DNA from: Albula goreensis
Taxonomy: Eukaryota > Chordata > Actinopteri > Albuliformes > Albulidae
DNA length: 64,000 nt
Direction of reading: 5' to 3'
Assembly (NCBI GenBank): GCA_022829145.1
Contig: CM040758.1
Location: 22,500,575 to 22,564,574 of the forward strand
Positions within the stretch are counted from its first letter, which is position 1; every line of letters begins with the position of its first letter. The notes below the pieces were generated by a model. It was not told the origin of the DNA. It worked only from the letters and a program-made list of their open reading frames with translations, and ran no database searches. Made by a program: the position numbers and the translations under genes. Shown one piece after another: positions 49,091-61,900 of this stretch.

Positions 49091-49402
49091 ATATTTAGTG
49101 CATATTATAGTTCTAAATATGCACTAAAGATTTTCAGGGTAGGTGCCTGGCTTGTGGCTTATTACAGAAGAAATCTGAAACTATAACATGACTGCAAGCG
49201 TTGTGCTTGATTATATGCTGACTCAGCATATACACTGACACTATTAATGATGAGTTGCATTTGTCTTGTTTTTAACTTCTGTATCCATGGCTGCACAGTA
49301 TGATGGTGCCCTCTAGACCAACATGCCTGTGTTTCGCTGTTCTGTAGGCTCTACGAACCCCATCTTCTTGGAATGTGAAAAGCCCAACAACCAGGAAGCA
49401 CA

Positions 49403-49553
49403 ATGAGTCAACAGGGATATGTGACAACGCCCCCTTATACCCAGAGCCAGCCTGGCATTGGGGGGTACCCAGCTGGCTTTGGAGCCCCGCCCTCCCAGCC
49501 TCTGTATCGACACTATGGCCCCCCTCCACAGTCTTACCCCTCTGGTCAGATTG
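49403..49553 (+). CDS. sec24d: sec24d coding exon 1
   Basis: Residues 1-50 plus one base. The exon begins at 49348 (acceptor TTCTGTAG) with 55 nt of 5'UTR. The ATG sits in CACAATGAG and starts [14 protein letters not shown]. The donor is ATTG|GTAAGG (phase 1). Confidence 0.95.
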
Positions 49554-49862
49554 GTAAGGATATCTGCCCATTGAGTGATTACTGTGGCCACCAGCAGGTT
49601 GACTTGAGTTTGCTTCCGCCAGGGAAGAGGATAGTCAAAAATCATCGATGCCTTTTTCAGGTTGCTCCTTGCAGTGATTTGACATGTGACTGGGACGTGT
49701 TTGTTGTTTTTAGGTGTTCTCAAATCCCCTGCTACCTTAGCCACTGCTGTTCCTACACCCCCGAGCCCTGCTCAGTACAGCCCCAATGGCCTGCACAATG
49801 GAGCTCCCACCCAGAGGTAATGGGAAAACAACATGGAGATCCCAATAGATATTCACTGCATG

Positions 49863-49900
<38 letters not shown>

Positions 49901-52900
49901 TACAACAGTTACACCACCACGTCATGATAATGAGGAAGGGGGAAGGGGTATAAAGTAAAAATATGATAATGCAAATGACTTTTGCTTAGAAGATGTACTT
50001 TATAAGATCCTGATAGATCTGGTAGGATGGGATTCGTAGAGCACAACATTTCTTGGGGACCTTGCAAAAACAGAAAAATACATATTTTTTACATGAATTC
50101 ATTATGCTACCATGATAAAACATGATGATTAATTTTTTTGTCAAACAAATGTTTTGTCATTGTTAGATAGCTGTCCTTTGAACTGTATTAATTTTTCCTC
50201 TTTCGGCACCTGCAGGTTACCTCCCCCTATGTCTTCCCCCTCAGTACCTCAGCATGAGCAACCTCCTTCAGCCATGTTCCCTAGCCCCGCCTCCTCAGTT
50301 CTAGCCCCACCCCCTGCACAGCAGCTCACCAACCAGCTTAGTGGTATGCAGATTAGTGGATACGGTACGTTTCATCTATGTGGGAGTTAATTTAGCTAGC
50401 CCAAATATGTCAGCAAGACATAAAATATTCCCAACAATCATCAATGAAAGGAGAAAAGTTGATATTTGTATAATTAGGTTAAAGTTTAAATCATAAATGA
50501 AAAGTTAACTGCATAAATGATGTGATTTTGGGGGTGAGCAATCTCACAGTTAGAATGTCAGGAAGCATATGTCCCTTACGGTGTATTACCCATAATTAGC
50601 ATTAATTGGAAGTCCCCTCGATTCACTGTTTTATAGTTAAAACAATCAACAGTGTATTATGTGGGTGGTCGGTTTATCAAAATGTCCATATAAACATTAA
50701 AATGATAAAAATCCCTCTGTTTCTCCAGGTCACACCCCGCTGCAGGGCCCTCAATCACCACCCCCAATCCCGCTGCACCCCCATCGTTTCATCCCCCCCC
50801 ACCAAATATGGGACATCTCCCACCCATGTCTCCAGGTGCCTCCTCCCCCATGATGACAGCACCTCCACCAATCGGAGGGCCTGGGACCTCCCTGACCCCG
50901 CCGTTCGGAGGAGGATTCCAGCAGCCTCCTGGACCAGCTGGGCCTCAGGGGTTCCCAGGGCAACCAGGTGATGATCAGTGACTTGTGTTAAGGTGTAATA
51001 TGATTTGGGGCAAAGGCAGTCTTAATGTTCGTCAGTCATACCTGAGAACTGTGTCATCTTGCTATCGTGTAAGTCTCTGTTAGTGCAGACGACCTGAACA
51101 GAGAATAATGAGGGAAATCTCTTCTGGTACATTCTATGATCCCATATTGCAACACTCTCTGGATTCCTCTATTCCTATTCCTGTGATTCCTTAATTAATG
51201 CAAACCTCAGCAAAATGGAGAAACACGGGTAAAATGATCAGGTGTAAACTTGGAAGCATCTAATCATGTATTGCTTGCATATTTTCATAACGTACAGTTT
51301 ACTTCAGTATGATATTTGCTGCAGTCATTACTATTAAACTTACCTTCATGCATAATAGCAGAGCCCCTGCAGGTGCATGAACCTGACGCTTTCTGGTCAA
51401 AGGCCCACCTCCTTTTCAAAGGCTTACAGGCCCTGCTCAGGCCATTGCAGAGCACTGCGCTGCCATTGGCTGCGTCTGCACCGCCATGTTGGAGCAGAAG
51501 CTCCTCCCTCTCTTAGCCCTATCTGCTATTTATTGAACTTCAGCCAGTCCTGATTACTGGTGTACTTTGTGATTTACATCACAGCATTTTTTGCACCATT
51601 GGCTTGTTTAAGGTCACGCCCTTCACTGTGGCACTGGTGTGTGGCTGCATGTGGATTATAGAATAGTTTTTTAATGCTTTCACCCTGTGTTTTTATTGAA
51701 CAAGACACTTTCTATATCTGTACCAATGTCAAACGTGCCTTATTGTAAACACTGATCAGTGTGACTCTCGGGATGATAGCCTTGGCTAACCAAACATGTG
51801 TTAATGTAACCTGAGAGTGACCTGCATATGCTGTGGCACAGGCCCATATGGTGGACACATGCCAGGACCCCAGCCCGCTTTCCCTGGAGGCCTCCAATCT
51901 GGGCCAGCACAAATGGCCGGGCCTCCACAGAAGAAACTGGACCCCGACTCCATTCCCAGTACAGTAAGTCTAGAGCCCACCTCCTCAAACCCCAGATACA
52001 AAATAAATAAATGAATGGCAATTGTTCTTGCCCTTGGCTTTCTTAAACCTTCACATGCCATTGGAGTTATGAAAGTCCATCTATTTGAACCTGAAAAGAG
52101 ACCAGAACCTTTCCCCCACCCTCAAACTCACAAATATATGAATTTTTTTACCCTTGCCATTGACTTCATTTACAGAAGTGATAGCTCCTTTCTGGAATGA
52201 GGAATTGTTCCTAACACTACAGTAAGGGCTCAATTTAAAAGACTCCAAACAAGGAGTGTTATTTTGTGTCCACTCTGAAAGCATTTGCATATCTTATAAT
52301 TTCACTCTTGCAGGTGATTGGTCATTATGTAAATGTGTCCAGTCACAATCATCCATATTTAAATGAGGGATTATGGGATGTCTGGAACAGATCCCATCCT
52401 ATCTGGTTAGGACCAGAAGAGCTACTGTTGCACTCAGCCAGCTGGCAGTTCACTTCAGACTTTGTTAGTTGAGTCAAATCAATAAATTTGTTTTGCTGTC
52501 TGCAGTTTTCTTGCATTTGGTAAGGTAATATAAGGTAGATTATTTATTTTTCTGTGAGATAGATTCAGTAATTACCAAAAAGAAAAAATGGAGCTTGTGT
52601 TGATATTTACTACATCAGACCGATTGCAGCTTCAGAAAATCATCAATGTCCACAATGTTGACACCGTAGTTGTCCATTTTTGATGATGTCATGCATAATC
52701 AGTACAGTGAATGTTCTCTCCTTTCTATCCCCCAGACTCAAGTTATTGAGGATGATCAAACCAAACGGGGAGGACAGATCTACGCCACCAATCTGAGGGG
52801 CCAGGTGCCCCCTCTGGTTACCACAGACTTTGTAGTTCAAGATCAAGGTAACTGAAGCCATAAAACAGCATCTTCTCTGATTTAACATAAAAAACTTGCA

Positions 52901-55900
52901 TCCAGTTAGAAAGAACAATGTTTTGCAATAGATACTATATTTATGGACACACTTATGTGTGGTAAATATACAAGGATTACCTAGAAAGCAATGATTTCTT
53001 CCCCTCTAAATTACTTTCCTGATATTGAGACCTTTGCAAAATCTTCCATTTACTTTGCTGTCAGAACTGTCTTGAACGTCATTGCTTGGGATACACACCA
53101 CACATTACATTTTGATGGCTGACTGTCGCAGTGCTTTCTGTCTGATGTTTTACAATTGTCTTAGAACACAGAGGAAACAAATGCAGCGAGAAAGTTTTTA
53201 TCTGCTTTCTTCGATGGAAATATGTCGCCCCGTGTGGTAAATGTTCCACACGTGGACGCTGGTGTACTCTGGGCCACCCATGTATATATCCATCCAATAA
53301 AAATATCTATAAAAAATGGAAGACACAACTTAGCTCAGCTCAGTGTCCCTGGGCTGTGAGCATTAAATGGAGGTTTCTGACACTTATAACACTTGATTTA
53401 GTCATATTTTCTGCAGGTGTAAGCTCCGGTATTGTGCTGTATTGACAGGCAATGCCAGCCCCCGCTACATGCGTTGCACTACATACTCCTTCCCCTGCAC
53501 CGCTGACCTGGCGAAGCAGAGCAAAGTGCCCCTTGCCTCCATCATCAGACCGTTTGCTGCTGTCCCAAAAGATGAGGTGAGCCCCAGCACCAGATTCCCA
53601 AAATCAGCCATGAATTATGGATCTCAACCAAAATCAGCGATGAATTATGGATCTCAACCAAAATCAGCGATGAATTATGGATCTCAACCAAAATCAGCGA
53701 TGAATTATGGATCTCAAAACCTAACATTTTGGCACCTCGGCTATTATAAACTGGCGGGGGTTATTGGTGCTTCACTATCGCATCTTCCAAAACAAACAGA
53801 CGTCTTTGCTATTTTTATTCGAACACATTTAACATCGTTGTTATGTTAGCTGACATTAATGGTTTTGCAATTATACATGACTTTGAAGCATTTATGGTTA
53901 TTTTGAAAGGCAGGCGGTGGAGTACAGTGCGTTGAATTAAACTTGTGTGGCCCCCGAAATGTTCCCACAAAGTTTCCATCTTCCTGTAAAAAGATGAGTG
54001 CCATGAGTATGTGGCCTTTTAAGGAAATGTCAGTGTGCTTCCTTTGCTGAAAGTAAATTAGCGAAGTGTCAAATCTGAGCAGAACGGGGTAGATGACTAG
54101 GATTAAAACATTGTGTCAGCCAGGGCTGTGCCAAGCATATATCTGAAAAGTAGGTCTTTTTTTTCCCTCTTAATCCTTTTGTGGAAGTTAGTTACTGGGT
54201 AGATAGCTGTTTCTAAAAACAAACGCACCATTCATTTATGCAAAAATATTGTGTTTTTGTTCAGAAAAATCCCAACTGAATTTTCGCAGGCATATCTCAT
54301 AAATGGCATTCAAATATTTATAGTTATTTTCAATGGAAATGTAATGTATTTTTCAATCACTATTGTTATCACACATGTTCTCCACTTAAGGCTGAACTCC
54401 AGGGCTGTGTTTGGACATCTTTTTTTAAACAGTTTTACTGAATAACGGAGGTTCCCCCCCTTGAGTAAACAAAGCTAATTATAAACTCTCTTTAGCTGCG
54501 TGAACCCTTTGGACCAGGGTTGACGGGAGAGGGAAAGAAAAAAAAAAACGACCCAAAAAATCAGGCCATCTTTGGAATATGTGGCGTAGAGCTCTTGTAT
54601 ACACAGTATGTAAAGTATCTTTATCAGAAACATGAAGATGAGTGTTTGAATTTATCTCATGAAACTCTCAACAGTTATTCTTCTCAGCCCCAGCTATTTG
54701 CCCATGGCAGCCGCAGCTGGCTGTTACTGACCCCATGTCTTTGTCAGAGCTTTAAATGGATGATCTCCAGGCTGCTCGACATGGGAGTTTAGGGGCTAGG
54801 ATGGGGGGGTGGGGATGGGGATGGGGGTGGTCCCCCTGTGCTTCAGGGAGTTCCAATATCCATTGGAGGGAAGGAGATGCATGTGTAAGGTAGAGGGGAG
54901 TGCGTCGGCAGAACAGTTTTGTGGCAGAAGGTGGAGGAGGGGGACAGGTGTGTCACTATGGCGGTAAATGGGGTCTCAAAGGGAAATGGGGGAGTGAAGG
55001 TGGAGAGGAATTGTGGTGGGGAAGTGTTTTTTTTTTTTAATGGAATGTGGACGGTGGGGGCTGGTGTCTCTGTGAAATGTATAGGTATGCCTCTATGAAG
55101 TTAGAGGGGGTCTCTATTTAGACTGGCAGGTGGGTCGCTGACAATGATTTGAATCTCAGTTGAATGAAGGTTTTTTTTTTTAAAGAAAGGAATTTGTTTA
55201 GTTTTTGTAAGGGAGGTTTTAGCAATCAATTGTACTTAAATTGAAAGAAACAGAACATACATGTTAAGTTGAGCAGTCTCAGATTATTTCAGAATGCCCA
55301 ACATGTTTTTACATGTTTATATTCTTTGGTTTGTTTTTCCCATGGTAATTAATGGTATGTGCCAGAAGAAATATTCAGAAATCAGCTTATTTCAGCTTAT
55401 TTCTACAACAAGAGAATTACATTACTTAATTTACATTCACAGCACACCCTATTTCCTATCGCCTGATTGTTTGGCAGGCCTAGCTGCAGTGGGACTATAA
55501 ACAGATCAGAGGTTGTCAGCTAGCTGTGTGTCAGCACCAGTGATGTAGTCAGTGAAGACATTACAGCAGAGGAAGACCTGCCAATGATTATTGTCTTTAT
55601 TAATTTAAAATATCAAATTAACTGATGACTGGTATTTCTGCCTTATAAAGAATATATGTAGGCCTCCTTCAGCTATGAGTAATAGAGTATAAATGTGAAA
55701 GTTCAGCCCCTTTACGGTATGAATGAACCAACACAATCAGGATAATCCATTTTGTGTTTAAGAATAAACTTAGCTGTGATGATATTGACTGACAGAAGGG
55801 TGTTCCAGGGTGTTGCATCCACCTGTGTGAAGCACAGCTGCATTTGTTTGCGGTAGAAAGCTCACCATACATCAGCTGAGACTGAGAGTAAGGCACGGTT

Positions 55901-58900
55901 TCTACAGCTGGATGTCTCTCCATCAGGCCTGTGCTTGTGTTCGTCCTCTCACAGACCCCGCTGTACCTGGTGAACCACGGTGAGACCGGACCAATCCGCT
56001 GCAACCGCTGCAAGGCCTACATGTGCCCCTTCATGCAGTTCACAGACGGGGGGCGGGGCTACCAGTGCCACTTCTGCAACTGTGTCAACGAAGGTGGGTG
56101 GAGTCACCAGGCACACTCACATTGGCCCACGCAGAGAGAGGCCGACCACTGCGCCTCTCAGCCTCAGTTACTCTCTTTAATGAAAGACCGGGTCACATTG
56201 ATCATGTGCCAAATCCAGCGGTCATGGAAGATTTACTAAACCTCACACTCAACTGACTGTGGGTAATTACAGCCAACTACGGCTCTGGCTACACCACCTT
56301 TTCTAGCACTGTGGCCATGACAATGGTAATAACATTCATATGTAAAATATAATGTAAACATAAGCATATAATTTCTCAAAAAAGTATGTAATTAATAAAT
56401 GCATAATAGCTATGTTTCTCTCCTTCCATATTATGGTATATGCTTCCTGCTATAGTTCTTGAGCTGAAATTTAGTGCTATTATGTTATAGAGAGGAAACA
56501 ACAGTATCACTGTCTGCTCTCAGCCTGTTCCTGAAATGTCACATGTAATGGGTGAGAGCTGTATCTCTCCTGTTTTTGTTACGGTCTCATATTTGCAAGG
56601 TGATTTTGTTCACATGCAGTGCCAGCTTTCTATTTCCAACACCTGGACCACACCGGGCGACGGATGGACCTCCACGAGAGGCCGGAGCTGTCACTTGGAT
56701 CCTACGAGTTCACTGCCACGTTGGAGTACTGCAAGGTCAGTGTTGCTTAATGCTAAGTTATGTCTGGTTGACGGAGTGCACATTGCACAATAACTATGGA
56801 TTTATTTTTTTTAAAGATGTCTGAAATATTGCAACTAGGATTCTTCATCATGTTTTAGGAGAAGGCCTAATTTTGTAAGGACTTTATGGCAGCAAAGCTT
56901 TTTATTTATTGCATGTTGGATACATCCAGGATTTATTCTGAGCTCCATGCGCCGAGACAAAATCAAGCAGTTTTTTATCGTTTTTCCAATGCTATAAACA
57001 GTGCTGTGATTTTGGCAGTTGGTCAAACTGCAAAAGCTTGAGTAAGAGGGAGAGAGTATGCAGCACATCATGAACCAACTTCTCAATTCAAAGTGCTTTG
57101 CTATTACACTGAACCTCAGCCAGCATGAGGTTTCAGCTTTTTAATCAGACTTTACAGAAGTTAGCTAGCCAGCTGTGGCTAGCGTTTGTGCTTAGCAGAT
57201 TCTGTGACTGAGTTTAAAGAACATTCAATGCATAGAGAACTGGAGAACTAAGGGGGCGAATCTTGTCATGTTTAACAAATACAGACAGTGAAAACTGGTC
57301 TTTGCGTTTCAAACTGGTATTTCTTATGTCATCTCAATTACATTGACATGTTATGAAATTTCAAAGGTATTTGTGCTCTGAGCTCCCTTTGATTTCTGAC
57401 CATGGTCAGTGGTTAAGCTTTTCTCTTGGAGTGGAGAATGTCCCAGTGTAGTTTAAAGGAGAAAGGATCAAATTGCCCCCTATGAGGTCATAGTGCTCTT
57501 GTGTGCAGATGTAGGAGGGCTCATTCTTGGCAGTCTTGTAACATTCTTTCAATGCAACTGAAGGAAACAGCCCAAGAAACAGTATTGTATTTTATTCACT
57601 GAGTGACTGACCTGCTCGTTATGTATGTAGTTCCTTTGGCATTGAATGGCAGTAACTTGTTTTACAACAAGTGCATAAAAATACAAGAGCATAAGTCTCA
57701 GCCATTGAGCTGTGCCTTCTTTGACCATACTTAGATCTAGTTTCAGTGTCTGATGGACTTGCATTAGATTATATTGAACAACTGACAGTTTTATTAGGTG
57801 CTCTCTTTGTGGTTTACAAAGGAAATAAATATTTTCCACTCACAGATTTGACAAACTCCAAAACAGTGTTCTTTGTTCTCTTTAGGAACAATATTTCTGG
57901 ATATGCAAAACAACATTTATGAATATTCTCCTATTCTTTGCTCTCTTCAGGAACAATATTTCTGGATATGGAAAACAAAATGCCATGCCCAGTCTCGTAA
58001 CCATGGCAAAGTCTGTTGGTTTAATAACATATTGAAGTGTACTTAAACATGTATTTAATAGCCATTTTTGTCTTTGCAATCTCTTACTCAGAACAAAAAG
58101 CTGCCCAATCCACCTGCCTTCATCTTCATGATTGATGTGTCCTATGCCAACATCAAGAGTGGGCTGGTCAGACTGCTGTGTGAGGAACTGAAGACGCTGT
58201 TGGACAGATTGCCCAGGTACTGTACTGCACTCTGCTGTGCCCCCAGGCCTGCTCTGGACACCACTGCTATTGGGCAGAAGGACACACGACCCCAGAGGAG
58301 AGGGTGAAAGGAAAGCCATTTTCCTCATCGATATCAAACATTAAAGGGCACATTTTCAGAACCTCCTGAAGAAATCACAAATTGTTTACTGTACCTTTAT
58401 CACGTAGTAGCTGCGATGTGGCAGTAGGGGGCGATGTTTATGAAAGAATGGTGTTCCCCTATGCGTACAGGATCTGTTAAAAAAAAATAAAAAAACAGTA
58501 TCTGGGGATTAAGGTAGAGGCACATTTGTTTATTGTCCATGCCAGAGATTGGACCAGAATTCAGTTAAGCGGTCAGTCAAGCTTAATGGATTGAGGGCTC
58601 TGTTGTCATGGAAAGTCTCATGTGCCATGGGCCCCAGGACTAGGCCGTTTCAGACAGAGCTCTTTGGAATAGGGCGGTAGAGCATCTAAGCTGCGCAGCA
58701 GTGACATCACTCTGCCCCCTCTCTCTGGTGTGGCCGCGCTCAGGACCCAGGCCTATGGGAACGTAAACGTTCCCGGTGCCCGAGTGAAGGAGGGCCGCAG
58801 GTATGAAACACGGCCTCCGAAAGCAGCTGCTGCCGGCCTGATAAGGAATCGAGCTGGAACGGTGCCATCGCTAGATCCAGTCCCTTATAAGGGCATCACA

Positions 58901-61900
58901 TACAGTATGTACTGAACAATAAGTCAGCCTATCTCAGTACTAGAGAGAAGCTGCCCAAAGATGTGAAGATACAGGAGTGAAAGTGGAAAATATTAGGGCT
59001 TTATACTTCTATACTTCATTTTTTCAGTCACTGAGAATATCAGAAACAAATTCGGTGACCCAGTTTTTTTTTTTTAGTGGCATGTATACAGTGGCACGTT
59101 GCTGGTAGGCGATTATTGTAATAGGCAACACAGGAACTGATATACAGTTTCTTCCTGATATTTTCTGAAAAAAAAATTCTGCATCCATCTGAAAAACTTA
59201 AACCTCTAAATGTACATTTTGAATGAAAATTTTAATGACCAGTCACTGCGTTAACTTCTTCCTGTTTTAAATGTATTAAGTGATGGTTATTAAATACCTG
59301 GGCTAATGTAAAGTACATAAAGGTTTGTAGTTGTTTTTGTCATATCCATTCTATCCAATGGCACATGTTATCAATTGAATGGTCATGCCATTTCGCTCAT
59401 GGTAAATGGCCCATTTTTCCTGATTGCTCAGGTCTGAGTGCTTGCAAAAGAAAACAAAGCCTCTCTCTTTACTTTCCCTGGGTCCGATACGGTGGCATAA
59501 ATCTGCTTTCTTTCTTGCATGTCAGCAGCATACTCACAAAAACGCGTCGTAAGTTATATTACGTAACGGAATCAGTTGAATACTGCAATATGTTTGAGGT
59601 TCACAAGGGGTTTATAAGACTAGGCTGAGGGGAAGAACAACTCCAGATGTGATGTTACAAGTCCTCAGGGAAATCTCTGAATTTGTTTTGTACAGTAGGT
59701 GGTGTTTGTTGGAAATATTCTGTATTTTTTATTCTGATAAAATATTGTCAAAAGTAAAGGTTTATGGTGTTGTATGCTTTGTTAATTGGGGATGGTGGTC
59801 CAGCGGACAGACCTGCGCATATATCCTTGTTTACTCATCATTATCTTTAAAGGGTTGTTCTGTAAGAATGAAAACCCCAGAAAATGAAATATCAGCCCAA
59901 ATGGACCTCTATCACTGACACTAGGCTTTTGTTGTGTGTTTTTTTTTTTTAAGTGACTCTGAGGTGAATAGTTTCAGCAGTGATTTCATGTTCGAGTAAA
60001 ATGTAATGTCATATGTGAACTTACAAATTGTTCCAGTGATGTTAATGTGAAAGAGAACTTGTACACAGATGTTCAGATGAGCCGTTCAAAGGACGAGACT
60101 CTGGGCCTGACAGACGAGCCGTGTAGTCATTCTCAGTTGATGAAAGAGGTGCACAGTAAATATTTCTAATGAGGTCTTGGCAAAAACTGCTGCTAATGTT
60201 TTGGATAAATATTTATTTCTTTTTGTTTTAAAATCGAATGGAATTCTGCCCTGGTCTACCGAGGTTCCAACGGTGCCAATATCGATTGGGTTGAGCCAAA
60301 ACAAAATTAAACAAAACCTCTTGAAAATACTCTGTTTTTATTATGATAGAACTTCCACCAAATCATAATATAACTGACGTAGTATGAGGACTCCAGGATG
60401 AGATGTTGTGCCTCGTTAGATGTGGTGCAGCACTGGATAAAGCTTTAGGGGGTATCCCGTAGATGGGGCTGGCTTTGTGGGAGCCATTTTGTTATCTCTG
60501 CATAGTGAGATAAAGCCTCCTTTGATTGGATGCATTGTTTCCTTGGTTACAGCTTGTGTTTGCCAGGGCCTGATTCTGCCCTCTTGGTTCTCCTGCACTG
60601 TACCGCACTGCTGGCCTTGTGGAGTATCCTAACTGTCCTGCTTGGGGATAGATTTCTGTATCTCCTCTGTATTTGTGTTTGCCATTAACCGATTCTGCAT
60701 TATGCTTTTCTACACTTACCCTCAGTGCTATTGTAAGCCTGCCTGGAAGTATTGAAGTGAACCTCTGTGAAGCTGACAAATGTGGACTACCACACAGCCC
60801 AGAGGGGAAAAGTTTCCTCTAAAGTAATTTTTTTAATCAGGAAACTTACCATGACGATTGTTGCAGTCATCTTTCAACTTCAGAATGATGTATGTGCTGT
60901 AATTAGCAGTGTTAAAAACAAAGATAAACAGTGGGCCCCTTGTTCACTTTCCTACAACAGAAAACTTCACAGTTGATGCCTAAAAGACTCAAAGGCGATT
61001 AGGGTGTATTAAAACAGCTTTAATGGAAAATCACTCTTCCTACTTCTGTCATTTTTGGCTACCTTTTCCTCTATTGTGCTACACTGGACCACTAGAGCAA
61101 AGAGCAAAACAATTTTCATATGTGAGACCATGAAGTAGAATTAAATGTTCTAGCATTTAATTTAACATTGTGAAGTTATGTTTGAGTTGTACAGACCCAG
61201 GTAGACTTGTTGTGGTAAAGAATTGGACATACTGTGATGATAATTTGCCTTGGCTTAGTTCAGGATTCCCAGTTCAGGATTCCCAGTCTACAAGGCACAT
61301 GAATGGAGCGGTTGTAGCAGTTTTTCGTCGTTCTGTTTCAGAGAGGAGGGGGCGGAGGGCACAGGGATCAGAGTGGGCTTCGTCACCTACAACAAGATCC
61401 TGCACTTCTACAACGTGAAGAGCGGCCTGACCCAGCCGCAGATGATGGTTGTGTCCGACGTGGCCGAGACATTCCTCCCCCTGCTGGACGGCTTCCTGGT
61501 CAACTTCCAGGAGTCCCGATCCGTCATCCATAAGTGCGTTCACACCAGAGCAGTGACCCCCATAGCAGCACAGAAGTGTTTTTAACGATAGGATATCACA
61601 CTCAGGACTACTGCTGAGATAAACATTTAACTCTCAGCTCTATCTGTGAACATAGGACATGAGGTCTTTATCATAAAACACATTTTAATGAAATGAATAC
61701 ACTTTCTCACATGATCTTTGGTTTTTCTCGTACTCAGATGGATCTAATCTCTTTCATAAAACTTTGTGCTATTATCTACCATATGTATGTCTCCCAGATC
61801 CATGTTAGAGGCTCTTGCCTGTGTTACATTCTGTAGACTCACTGGTGATCGTGATTTTTGGTGAAAATCCTGACTGTGCCTGGCTTTGCCTCCCTAGTCT

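Larger units (their letters stand above)
47313..49347. other. sec24d 5'UTR intron
   Basis: Holds the foldback element, the short perfect palindrome and a degenerate retroposon tail; otherwise unremarkable AT-rich sequence. Confidence 0.6.

Noticed and set aside
50606-50971. 121-codon frame across sec24d coding exon 4
   Set aside because: Starts in the intron and runs in the third, unrelated frame (Arg/Cys-rich); it joins neither neighbouring exon.
51360-51530. Possible extra sec24d exon ([13 protein letters not shown] in one frame)
   Set aside because: No usable GT donor in the right phase, and exons 4 and 5 already join correctly.
59795-59840. tRNA-like or SINE head (A-box-like TGGTCCAGCGG)
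   Set aside because: No matching B-box at the right distance and no cloverleaf.
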